This document shows positions 18,523-27,500 of a DNA stretch of 64,000 nucleotides, piece by piece. Each line of letters starts with the position of its first letter. Positions within the stretch are counted from its first letter, which is position 1. The stretch is from positions 52,412 to 116,411 of the forward strand of contig DATAWP010000003.1 in assembly GCA_036267155.1 (NCBI GenBank), written 5' to 3'. A program made the translations under genes and the position numbers. The notes under the pieces are model-generated. The model was given only the letters and a program-made list of their open reading frames with translations. It searched no databases and was not told the DNA's origin. This DNA is from PALSA-1353 sp036267155. Lineage in GTDB: Bacteria > Planctomycetota > Phycisphaerae > Tepidisphaerales > Tepidisphaeraceae.

Positions 18523-20390
18523 ATCCATTGCCGCCGACGGTTTTTCAGGCGCTGAAGACAGGCGTGGAGCATCAGCGACACGGCCGGCTGGCGGAAGCCG
18601 AGCGAATCTACCGCGAGATTCTGGAGAACACGCCCAACCAGATCGATGCGCTGCACCTTCTGGGCATTATCGCACTGAACACGGGACAGCGCGAAAAAGC
18701 CGTCGATCTGCTCCGCCGGGCGATCGCGGCCAATCCCACGACGGCGGATTTCCACGACGAACTGGGGATCGCCTTGGCCGGCCTGGGCCGCCTGGACGAA
18801 GCCATCGCGTCGCATCGGAAAGCCATCGCACTGGCTCCGCAGGCGTTCAATCCGCGCTTCAACCTCGGCAGCGTCCTGATCATGAGCCACCGATTCGACG
18901 AAGCGACCACCGCACTTCGCATCGCGCTCCAACTCAAGCCCGATAGTTCCAGCGCCCACAACAGTCTCGGCGTTGCCTTCGTGCTGACCCAGAAATTGGA
19001 TGAGGCTTTCGCGGAGTTCAGCGAAGTCAAACGGCTGAATCCCAATTCAGCGCAGGCGCACCTGAATCTCGGCAACATCTGGCTCGATTGCGCGGAGCAT
19101 GACGAAGCGATGGCTTGTTTCGACCGCGCGTTCGCGCTGGACCCGGTCAGCGCGCCCCGCCTGAGCAACCGCATCTTCGCGATGCACTATCACCCGCGGC
19201 ACGACGCCCCGGCGCTGCTGAGCGCGGCGCGGCAATGGGACGAACTGATCGGCCAACCGCTGCGGCCATCGATCCGCCCGCATGAAAACCCTCGCGAGCC
19301 CGATCGGAAGCTGCGAATCGGCTATGTTTCGCCGGATTTTCGCCAACACGTGGCGGCCCACTGCATATTGCCGCTGCTCGCCAACCGCGATCGCGAGCAA
19401 TTCGAAATCGTGTGCTACTCCAGCACCTCGCACGAAGATGCCATGACTGCAACGCTTCGCGAGCACGCCGACGACTGGCGAAACATTCGCCGAATGGGCG
19501 ACCAGCAAGTCGCCGATACGATTCGAGCCGACCGCATCGACATCCTGGTGGATCTGGCCCTGCATTCGCTTGGAAATCGGCTGACGGTTTTCGCCCGCAA
19601 GCCGGGGCCGGTGCAGATGACTTACCTGGGATATTGCTCGACGACGGGATTGAGCGCGATGGATTATCGCCTGAGCGATCCGCACGTCGATCCGGCGGAG
19701 ACGAACCTGTCCGATTACCGCGAAAACACGATCCGCCTGCCGCGGACTTATTTGTGCTATGAGCCCGAAGGACCGATGCCGGAGGTTTCTCCGCCGCCGT
19801 GTCTTGCCGGCGGCACGATGACGTTCGGCTGCCTGAACAATTTCATGAAATGCTCATCCGATGCTTTGGAACTGTGGGCGCGGATTCTCCAGGCCGTGCC
19901 GGAATCGCGGCTGATACTGCACGCCAAGCCGGGGCAACATCTGGATCGGGTACGCGAGCGCTTTGAACGCGGGGGCGTTTCGCCGGGGCGGCTGGAATTC
20001 CTGGGCCGGCAGGATTGGCCGCGATACGTGCAAACTTATTCGCGGATCGACATCGCGCTCGACCCGTTTCCGTACAACGGCGGCATCACCACCTGCGACG
20101 CCCTGTGGATGGGCGTGCCGGTGATAACTCTTTCCGGAAAGACCGCCGTCGGGCGGGTTGGACGAAGTTTTTTGTCGAACATCGGCCTGAGCGATCTGAT
20201 CGCGCCGACGCCGGAGCGTTATCTGAAATCCGCGGTCGAACTGGCGAATAACGTCGATCGGCTGAAGCAACTTCGCGGCGAGCTTCGGGAGCGGATGCGG
20301 ACCTCGCCGCTGATGGACGCCCGGCAACTGACGCGCGACATCGAATCCGCGTTTCGAGATGTCTGGCAGAATTACTGCAAGGGAGAATGA
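18519..20390 (+). CDS. TPR protein with O-GlcNAc-transferase (GT41) domain, copy 2
   Basis: About 623 residues, a clear paralog of the preceding gene with the same TPR-then-GT41 layout. Matching blocks include LRIGYVSPDFRQH, ADRIDILVDLALHS, YLGYCSTTGLSAMDYRLSDP, FGCLNNFMKCS, DIALDPFPYNGGITTCD and MGVPVITLSGKTAVGRVG. The TPR half has diverged more than the transferase half, suggesting the same chemistry on different protein partners (inference). The ATG overlaps the previous stop (ATGA) and the stop overlaps ruvC. The pair looks like a local tandem duplication. Confidence 0.9.
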   Translation: MNPLPPTVFQALKTGVEHQRHGRLAEAERIYREILENTPNQIDALHLLGIIALNTGQREKAVDLLRRAIAANPTTADFHDELGIALAGLGRLDEAIASHRKAIALAPQAFNPRFNLGSVLIMSHRFDEATTALRIALQLKPDSSSAHNSLGVAFVLTQKLDEAFAEFSEVKRLNPNSAQAHLNLGNIWLDCAEHDEAMACFDRAFALDPVSAPRLSNRIFAMHYHPRHDAPALLSAARQWDELIGQPLRPSIRPHENPREPDRKLRIGYVSPDFRQHVAAHCILPLLANRDREQFEIVCYSSTSHEDAMTATLREHADDWRNIRRMGDQQVADTIRADRIDILVDLALHSLGNRLTVFARKPGPVQMTYLGYCSTTGLSAMDYRLSDPHVDPAETNLSDYRENTIRLPRTYLCYEPEGPMPEVSPPPCLAGGTMTFGCLNNFMKCSSDALELWARILQAVPESRLILHAKPGQHLDRVRERFERGGVSPGRLEFLGRQDWPRYVQTYSRIDIALDPFPYNGGITTCDALWMGVPVITLSGKTAVGRVGRSFLSNIGLSDLIAPTPERYLKSAVELANNVDRLKQLRGELRERMRTSPLMDARQLTRDIESAFRDVWQNYCKGE

Positions 20391-20872
20391 TGCGCATCCT
20401 CGGCATCGATCCCGGATTGCACATCACCGGCTATGGAGCCGTGAGTTTTGGCCTGGGAAAGCCGAAGCTCATCGACGGTGGAGTGATCCGACTGTCGGCA
20501 AAGGATTCGCTGGCCCAGCGACTGGTCGTGCTGGAGGCGGAGCTGGGCGAACTGCTGGATGAACACAAGCCTGACATCTGCGCGGTCGAGCAGTTGTACG
20601 CACATTACAAACATCCGCGAACCGCGATCCTCATGGGCCACGCCCGCGGCGTGATTCTGCTGGCCGCTCAGCGTCGGAGCGTGCGCATCGAACAGTTCTC
20701 GGCCAATCGGATCAAGCAATCGGTCGTCGGCCACGGCCATGCGGGCAAGACACAGGTGCAGCGTGCGATTCAGCAGCTCTGGCAATTGAAATCTCCCCCG
20801 CAGCCGCCGGACGTGGCCGATGCGCTGGCGGTGGCGCTCTGTTGCGGACGATATCTGGGTGAAAGAAGATAA
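20390..20872 (+). CDS. ruvC: Crossover junction endodeoxyribonuclease RuvC
   Basis: About 160 residues. RuvC cuts Holliday junctions as part of the RuvABC resolvasome. It begins MRILGIDPGLHITGYG (first catalytic Asp), then ICAVEQLYAHYKHPRTAILM (catalytic Glu), FSANRIKQSVVGHGHAGK, and the C-terminal PPDVADALAVALC (Asp pair). Two ATGs are adjacent at 20387 and 20390; GGGAG at 20381-20385 suits the second better and gives the usual N-terminus. It overlaps the end of the second O-GlcNAc-transferase gene and is followed 3 bases later by a GNAT gene. Confidence 0.95.
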   Translation: MRILGIDPGLHITGYGAVSFGLGKPKLIDGGVIRLSAKDSLAQRLVVLEAELGELLDEHKPDICAVEQLYAHYKHPRTAILMGHARGVILLAAQRRSVRIEQFSANRIKQSVVGHGHAGKTQVQRAIQQLWQLKSPPQPPDVADALAVALCCGRYLGERR

Positions 20873-20875
20873 ATC

Positions 20876-21514
20876 ATGGTCTTCGATCCGGGTAAAATAA
20901 TCCTGCGGGGCCGAGACGTCACGCTGCGCCCGTTGGAACGGACGGATGCGCCCGAGTTGGCGATAACGGCGGCGGAATCGCGCGAGCAGTATCGTTTCAC
21001 CATCGTCCCCAGCGACCCGGCGGAAGCTTACCAATACATCGAGCGGGCCATCGAGCAGCGGAATGAAGGGCAGCGTTATCCCTTCGCGGTCGTCTTTCTC
21101 GGCCGGGTCGTGGGAAGCACCAGCTATCTGGATTTGCGCCCCTGGGATTGGCCGGCGGGGAGCGCGATGGCGCGGCCGAACCGTCCCGACGCCTGCGAGA
21201 TCGGCGCGACCTGGCTGGCCAACTCGGCGCAGCAGACCCGATGCAATACCGAGGCGAAATTTCTGCTCCTCTCGCACGCATTCGAGAAATGGGACGTGCA
21301 TCGCGTCTCGTTGCAGACCGATGCGCGAAACGAGCGATCACGCCGGGCGATTGAACGACTGGGCGCGAAGTTCGACGGCATCCTGCGCGCCCACAAGGCG
21401 GCGTCGGACGGCGCCGTTCGCGATTCGGCGTTCTACTCCATCCTCGCAGCGGAATGGCCGGCGGTTCGTGAACGGCTCAGCGGCTTTTTGGCACGGGATG
21501 CAACCGTCCGTTAG
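20876..21514 (+). CDS. GNAT acetyltransferase, RimJ/RimL type
   Basis: 212 residues. It opens with the typical strand VTLRPLERTDAPELAITAAE, and continues with FAVVFLGRVVGSTSYLDLRP, CEIGATWLANSAQQTRCNTE, KFLLLSHAFEKWDVHRVSLQ and TDARNERSRRAIERLGAKFD (acetyl-CoA-binding and C-terminal motifs). This group acetylates amino groups of proteins, amino acids or small molecules; the substrate cannot be told. It is tightly packed between ruvC (3 bases) and ruvA (11 bases), so it shares their transcript. Confidence 0.85.
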   Translation: MVFDPGKIILRGRDVTLRPLERTDAPELAITAAESREQYRFTIVPSDPAEAYQYIERAIEQRNEGQRYPFAVVFLGRVVGSTSYLDLRPWDWPAGSAMARPNRPDACEIGATWLANSAQQTRCNTEAKFLLLSHAFEKWDVHRVSLQTDARNERSRRAIERLGAKFDGILRAHKAASDGAVRDSAFYSILAAEWPAVRERLSGFLARDATVR

Positions 21515-21525
21515 GATGCCGAACA

Positions 21526-22152
21526 ATGATCTCAGCGATCACCGGAGAATTGCGGCGGGTGCAGGACGATCGCGTGCAGCTCGCCTGCGGAACCGTCACT
21601 TATGAAATCCTCGTGCCCGCCTCCGATATCGATGAACTAAAAACGAGCGTCGGCGAATCCGTCACTTTTCACACCATTTTCGATCTGGAAGGCGATGCGA
21701 CGCGCGGCGGGCTGACGCCGCGGCTGATCGGGTTTCTACGGCCCGACGACAAACGGTTTTTCCAATTGTTCATCACGGTCAAGGGCATCGGCCCCAAACG
21801 AGCGCTGCGCGCATTGGTGCAGCCAACCGGGCTGATCGCCGGCGCGATCGAATCGAAAAATACGCGGTTCCTGGTGGAACTGCCCGAGATCGGCCGGCGC
21901 ACGGCGGAGCAGATCGTCGCCGAGTTGGCCGGAAAAGTCACCGAATTCGCAATCGCCACGAGCACTCGCCCAATGCCGGCATCGAGCCATACAATCGGAG
22001 AGACCGAAGCGATCGACGCGGCCGTACAATTGGGCATCGCCCGCCTGGAGGCGGAGCGATTGCTGGATCGTGCCCGACAGGCCGATCCCGACGACACGGC
22101 GCCCGAATCGCTTTTGCGCGAAATGCTGCGGCTTCGCACCGTTCGCGTCTGA
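21526..22152 (+). CDS. ruvA: Holliday junction branch migration protein RuvA
   Basis: 208 residues, the usual length. RuvA forms the tetrameric platform that holds the junction for RuvB. The N-terminal OB-fold domain begins MISAITGELRRVQDDRVQL. Two helix-hairpin-helix motifs follow: FITVKGIGPKRALRAL and LPEIGRRTAEQIVAEL. The small C-terminal RuvB-binding domain (AAVQLGIARLEAERLL) comes after a flexible linker. It lies in the order ruvC - GNAT - ruvA - M50 - ruvB. Confidence 0.95.
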   Translation: MISAITGELRRVQDDRVQLACGTVTYEILVPASDIDELKTSVGESVTFHTIFDLEGDATRGGLTPRLIGFLRPDDKRFFQLFITVKGIGPKRALRALVQPTGLIAGAIESKNTRFLVELPEIGRRTAEQIVAELAGKVTEFAIATSTRPMPASSHTIGETEAIDAAVQLGIARLEAERLLDRARQADPDDTAPESLLREMLRLRTVRV

Positions 22153-22173
22153 TGATGAAAATGGATTGACCTC

Positions 22174-23097
22174 ATGCCAACCAAAGGATTTCGGCTGTTC
22201 AAACTCTTCGGGATCACGGTATATCTCCACTGGTCCTGGTTCCTGGTCGCCGTCTACGAGCTTCAACAGCGCAAGGGAGCCTATCACTACTTCGGCTGGA
22301 ACGTCGCGGAATTGCTCGCGCTTTTCGCGATCATCACCATGCACGAGTTCGGCCACGCCCTGGCGTGCCGGTCGGTCGGAGGCAAGGCAGATCGCATCGT
22401 GCTGTGGCCGCTAGGCGGCGTGGCGTACGTCAGCCCGCCCATGCGCCCCGGGGCCATGCTCTGGAGCATCTGCGCCGGGCCGCTCGTGAACGTCATCCTG
22501 CTGCCCGTCACCCTTCCGTTCTTCTGGCTGTCGCCCAATTCCGACCTGAACATATTTCTGCAGACGGTGGCTTACATCAACGCCGGACTGCTGATCTTCA
22601 ACATCCTGCCGATCTATCCTCTGGACGGCGGGAAGATTCTCTGGTCGCTGCTCTGGTTCCCGCTGGGCATGGGGCGAGCGCTGATGACCGCGAGCGTCAT
22701 CGGCATTGCCGGCGCCATCGGATTGGGAGTGCTCGCCGCGGTGACGAGCAGCTATTGGCTGGGATTACTCGCCGCCTTCGCGGTGTATCAGGCCTGGATC
22801 GGTTTGAATACAGCCCGCTCGATTCGTCGGCGTGAAATAGTGCCGCGGCGAGCGGAACTAAGGTGCCCCGCGTGCGGGACCTCCCCGCCGATCGGGCCGT
22901 ATTGGATTTGCTCGACCTGCAAGACGAGATTCGACGCGTTCGATTATCCGGACGCCTGCCCCGGCTGCGGCAAGCTGCATCAGTGGAACACCTGTTTGTC
23001 ATGCAGAGCGCACGCGCCATTCGCAGCCTGGGGCGTGCCGACGCGGCCAGCCACAGTGGTTGCTCCGCCACGCGGCAGCGGAGTGGGGCCGATTTAA
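22174..23097 (+). CDS. Site-2-protease-like M50 membrane metallopeptidase with C-terminal zinc ribbons
   Basis: 307 residues. The N-terminal half is a polytopic M50 core with the zinc-binding HEFGHALAC in a membrane segment and the second metal motif in ILPIYPLDGGKILWSLL. About five hydrophobic segments follow one another. The last 80 residues carry zinc-knuckle pairs: LRCPACGTSPPIGPYWICSTC (about 230-250), then CPGCG and CLSCRAH. Site-2 proteases cut transmembrane helices in signalling. The ribbon tail may act in substrate choice (inference). It sits between ruvA (21 bases) and ruvB. Confidence 0.88.
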   Translation: MPTKGFRLFKLFGITVYLHWSWFLVAVYELQQRKGAYHYFGWNVAELLALFAIITMHEFGHALACRSVGGKADRIVLWPLGGVAYVSPPMRPGAMLWSICAGPLVNVILLPVTLPFFWLSPNSDLNIFLQTVAYINAGLLIFNILPIYPLDGGKILWSLLWFPLGMGRALMTASVIGIAGAIGLGVLAAVTSSYWLGLLAAFAVYQAWIGLNTARSIRRREIVPRRAELRCPACGTSPPIGPYWICSTCKTRFDAFDYPDACPGCGKLHQWNTCLSCRAHAPFAAWGVPTRPATVVAPPRGSGVGPI

Positions 23098-23400
23098 TCG
23101 CAACGCCGCCCGATTCCATCATCCCGTAAAGGGTGGAACCGGCGAGTATGAACGATCCGTCGGGTTTGCACCACGGCTTCCGCGTTCGTCAATAAATGGT
23201 ATTGAATAATCGTGCCAGGATTGTCTGCGCCGCCAGATGGGCCAAGCCGTATAGATCGCGCTCTTTGATGGACCTGCCGCCCCTTGTGGTATGACCGGCC
23301 GTCGCTTAAACCATGCCGGTGGTGAATCGAACGTGTCGGATCGGTTGTCGCATTGGAAAGCCACGGGATGGCCATCCCGTGGCTCTGCGGGAATAACGGC
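23098..23400 (+). other. 303-base gap between the M50 gene and ruvB
   Basis: I see no convincing gene here. The gap breaks the close packing of the ruv run. It contains one member of the palindromic repeat family (23359-23384) shortly before the ruvB start. It may hold a separate ruvB promoter, but I could not assign one. Confidence 0.4.
23359..23384. repeat. Palindromic repeat, copy 1
   Basis: A perfect 26-bp palindrome with half-site AGCCACGGGATGG, 16 bases before the ruvB ATG. Related palindromes with the same CGGGATGG or AGGATGG core occur at 33653-33672 and 40009-40030, all between genes. Confidence 0.75.
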
Positions 23401-24468
23401 ATGGCACGCGAGCGAATCGTTTCCGGTGAATCGGGATCGGAAGAGGAAAACCGATTCAACTTCGCACTGCGCCCCAAGAATTTCCTGCAATATATCGGAC
23501 AGGAAACGCTCATTCGCCGATTGAAGATCGCCGTCAGCGCAGCCAAAGGACGCAAGGAACCGGTTGAACACGTTCTCCTGCACGGGCCGCCGGGGCTGGG
23601 CAAAACCACACTGGCCCACGTCATCGCCAACGAAATGGCGGCGCAGGTTCACGTCACCAGCGGGCCGGCCCTGACCAAAGGCGCGGACCTCGTCGGCATT
23701 CTGACAAAGCTCGGTCAGGGCGATGTGCTCTTCATTGATGAGATTCATCGACTGCCGGCGGTCGTGGAGGAATATCTCTATTCGGCAATGGAGGATTTCA
23801 AGGTAGACATCACGCTCGACGCGGGCATGCACGCGCGGACGATCACCATGCCGCTTCCGCCGTTCACGCTGATCGGAGCCACCACGCGGATCGGTTTATT
23901 GACGGGACCGATGCGAAGCCGATTCGGCATCTCCAATCACATCGAGTTTTATACGCCCGAAGCGCTGCACGAGATTCTTCGGCACAACGCGAAGCTGCTG
24001 ACGATGGATTTTGAGGATTCGGCGCTTGGAGAATTGGCCCGGCGGAGCCGCGGCACGCCGCGCATCGCCAATCGGCTTCTGCGCCGGGTGCGCGATTATG
24101 CGGCCGTCGAGGCGACGGGGAAATTGACCATATCCGTCACACAGGCGGCTCTGAAATTGGAGGGGATCGACCAGCGCGGCCTCGACGAGCAGGATCGGGC
24201 CTATCTTCGGACACTCATCGATGTCTATGAAGGTGGGCCGGCCGGCGTCGAAGCGATCGCCGCCAGCCTCGGCGAGGAGATCGACACGCTGGTGGATGTT
24301 GTTGAGCCGTATCAGCTTCAGACGGGCCTGGTTTTGCGAACCCGACAAGGTCGGCGGGCGACGAAGAATGCGTATGAGCACCTGGGGATCAAATATACTC
24401 CACCACGCGCGGCGGCCGGGGAACCCGATGGCCAACTTTTCGGACAAGAGCCGGGTGAGCCTCAGTGA
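23401..24468 (+). CDS. ruvB: Holliday junction branch migration ATPase RuvB
   Basis: About 355 residues. RuvB is the AAA+ hexameric motor that drives branch migration with RuvA. Features: N-terminal LRPKNFLQYIGQ, Walker A GPPGLGKTTLAH, Walker B VLFIDEIHRLP, sensor GATTRIGLLTGPMRSRFGI, arginine-finger region, and the C-terminal winged helix (TRQGRRATKNAYEHLG). I chose the ATG at 23401; the frame is open 16 codons upstream, but those codons read through the palindrome at 23359-23384. Confidence 0.96.
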   Translation: MARERIVSGESGSEEENRFNFALRPKNFLQYIGQETLIRRLKIAVSAAKGRKEPVEHVLLHGPPGLGKTTLAHVIANEMAAQVHVTSGPALTKGADLVGILTKLGQGDVLFIDEIHRLPAVVEEYLYSAMEDFKVDITLDAGMHARTITMPLPPFTLIGATTRIGLLTGPMRSRFGISNHIEFYTPEALHEILRHNAKLLTMDFEDSALGELARRSRGTPRIANRLLRRVRDYAAVEATGKLTISVTQAALKLEGIDQRGLDEQDRAYLRTLIDVYEGGPAGVEAIAASLGEEIDTLVDVVEPYQLQTGLVLRTRQGRRATKNAYEHLGIKYTPPRAAAGEPDGQLFGQEPGEPQ

Positions 24469-24582
24469 ATTGAATTTGCTTGTGGCGCGCGAACGCGCGG
24501 TCTACAATTCGTCGCATCGCTTGAGGCATGTCGGGACGCGCTGTTCTTCAGGTCACGGCTAAAAAAGTGTCCGAGGTAATGG

Positions 24583-27500
24583 ATGACGAAACGGCGACTG
24601 ATCCGCAGGATATTGGTGAGCATCGGCGTATTGGTGCTTCTGGGCGCCGCCGCGGTCGCCATTGTCGTGCATTTCCGGCCCGGCTCGATCCAGGACTGGA
24701 TCGGCTCGCAACTTCAGGATGTCGCTAATTCATATCTCAATCCGAAACTCAGCTTCACCGATCTCGATTACCAATATCCGCTGACGGTGTCGCTGAAAAA
24801 CCTGCACCTGACCGCCCAGGACCCGGGAAATCCCGGCCACACGATCGACATCATCGCCTGCCAACGCGCGGTGCTGTCGCTGGGAGAAATACCGTCCATC
24901 GGCAAGCCGATCATCATCCAGAAGATCGTGCTGAATCAGCCGCTGATTTCAGCGGTGGCGGTCGCGCCGGGGTCGAAGGATTTCATCGGTTTTTCCAACC
25001 TCGTCCGTGGCGGAACGAGCGAGCCTGAGACAAAAACCTCCGAGCCTCCCAAGAAACTAAGCGATGTTTTCCAGATGCGGCTCGTTCAGCTCACCGATGG
25101 CAAGATCGTCTACGACCCGCGCATCCCCGGCACGGTGCCGATGATGCTGGATCAAATCAACACCGCGCTGAACATCGAGCCGACGGCGGCGGGCTGGTAC
25201 AAGCTCGATACGGTCATCGCCCGCAAACCGGTCTTCGATCTGGACCTGGCCGGGCAGCTCAATCTGGATTCGTTCAGCGTGCGAAATGTCGATGTCAAAC
25301 TCCTGGCCGATCTGGGTCAGGACAAGCTCGATTATCTGCCCCCCGAGCTTCAGGTCCTGCTCAAACGGTACGAAGCCAAGGGAAAACTCAATGTTGAGGT
25401 GACCGGTTCCATGCCGGTGATGGATCCCATGAAGGGGCACGTGCGGGCCGTCGTCAAGCTGGATCGCGCCAATATCGCCGTGAGCGGACTGCGGCTTCCG
25501 GTCGACGATTTCGAAATGGATGCGCGATTTGGGGACGGAAAAGTGGTCCTTCCGTCGCTGAAGATCGCGACGCTGGGCGGAACGATCGATTTGTCGGGAG
25601 AGGTTGCCCTGAACGACCGGCTCGACGCGGATTTGCATTTGCAGGTAGCCAACCTGGTGCCGGAAAAGCTGCTGGCGAATCGGGCGATGATGTCGCCGGA
25701 CCCGGCACGGCTCGACCTTGATTTCAACCTCGCGGCCTCCCTGATGAGCGTGATCGGCAAAGCGCCGCCGAAGCCGGGCGAGCCGCTGGCGACCATCGGG
25801 CTGAAGAATTTCCGCCTGTCGGCGAACGATCCGGCAAACCCGGGCCAGAGAATCGACGTCGTTGCGTGCAAGAACCTGGACGTGGCGCTCGGCGAACCGA
25901 TCATTTCCGGCAAGCCGATCGTCATCGACCGGATCATTCTCGACCAACCGGTGCTCTCGGCCGTTTCGGTTGCGCCCGGCGCCATGCAGTTTGCCGGAGT
26001 TCCCAATCTGCCCCCCCAGGCTGCGCCGGCGACGGCGCCGTCCGGTGCCGCGGCGACGGAGACTCCGGCGCAGAAGCCGGGCGACATCGTTCGGGTCAAG
26101 GCGTTTCAACTCAACGGCGCGAAAATCATCTACGACCCGCGCATTCCCGGCACGCAGCGAATGTGCCTGGATGACATCAACACGACGCTCAATCTCGATC
26201 CGGATCATCCCGGCTGCTACAGGCTCAGCACGAACATTTCGCGCAAACCCGTCTTCAACCTTGCCGTGAACGGCGAAGTGAACATTGACGACCCCGGCGT
26301 GCAGAATCTGAAGCTCAATCTTCAGGCGGACCTCACTCAAAACCAACTCGATTTTCTTCCGCCGCAATTGCAGTTGATCCTGAAGCAGACCAAGGCCAAG
26401 GGCAGGCTGGACGTGCGGGCCAGCACGTCGGTGGCCATGTCCGATCCGATGAAGGGCAAATCGCAACTCTCGGTGAACCTTCAGAACATCGATCTGAGCC
26501 AAAGCGGCATGAACATTCCAATTGACGATTTTTCCATGTCGGCCAGTTTTCAGAACGGAAAAGTCGTGCAGTCGATGCGAATCGCCGCGCTGAAAAGCGT
26601 GTTCGACATTTCCGGATCGGCAAAGCTGAACAGCCGCCTGGACACGGACATGACGCTGAAGCTCAAGGACATCGACATCGAGACGGTGCTGGGGGCGCTG
26701 ATGCCGAATCGGCCCGCGCCGACGACCTCGACCAAATTGAACGCGGATGTGGAGATTCAATCCCCGATCATGGTCGCGATGGGGGCCGTCCGCGGCGCCC
26801 CGGGCGAGCCGGTGGCCACGGTGAACGTCCGGAACCTGCGCCTGACGACGGATGATCCGCTCACGCCGGGCCAGCCGCTTGATTTTGTTTCCTGCGATCA
26901 TTTCGGCGTGGCGCTGTCGGCGCTGCCGATGCCCGGCAGCCCGATCCTGCTCGATCGGGTGGTTGTTGAACATCCGGCCCTTCGCGCGATCGCGATGGCG
27001 CCGCAGTCGAAGGAACTGGCCGGATTCACGGCCCTGCAGAACCTGGCCGCGAATCCAACTCCGGCCGAGCCGACCACCCAGCCGACCACCCAGCCGGCCG
27101 GCCCGGCGATGCGGCTCAGCGATCTGTTCCGCATGCGGACGCTGTCGTTGACCGATGCGTCGCTGTATTACGATCCGCGCATCGACGGCACCGTCCCCAT
27201 GTCGCTCAACGACATCACCGCGAAAGTTGATCTCGATTCGGAAGCGGGAGACGCCTATCGTTTTGATGCGGTGATTCCGTCCAAGCCGGATTTGGATCTC
27301 GAAATCGCCGGCCGCGTCAACATCGACAAGATGGTCGCCGATCTGCTGACCGTCGATCTGACGACCGAGATCGGCAAGGATGCGCAGACGTATTTACCGC
27401 CGCAGGTGCAGCAAATACTTCAACCGTACAACGCCGAGGCATCGGTCAGCGTGAAGGTGCGTGGAACGGTCCCGCTCACCGATCCGACCGCGGCCGACCT

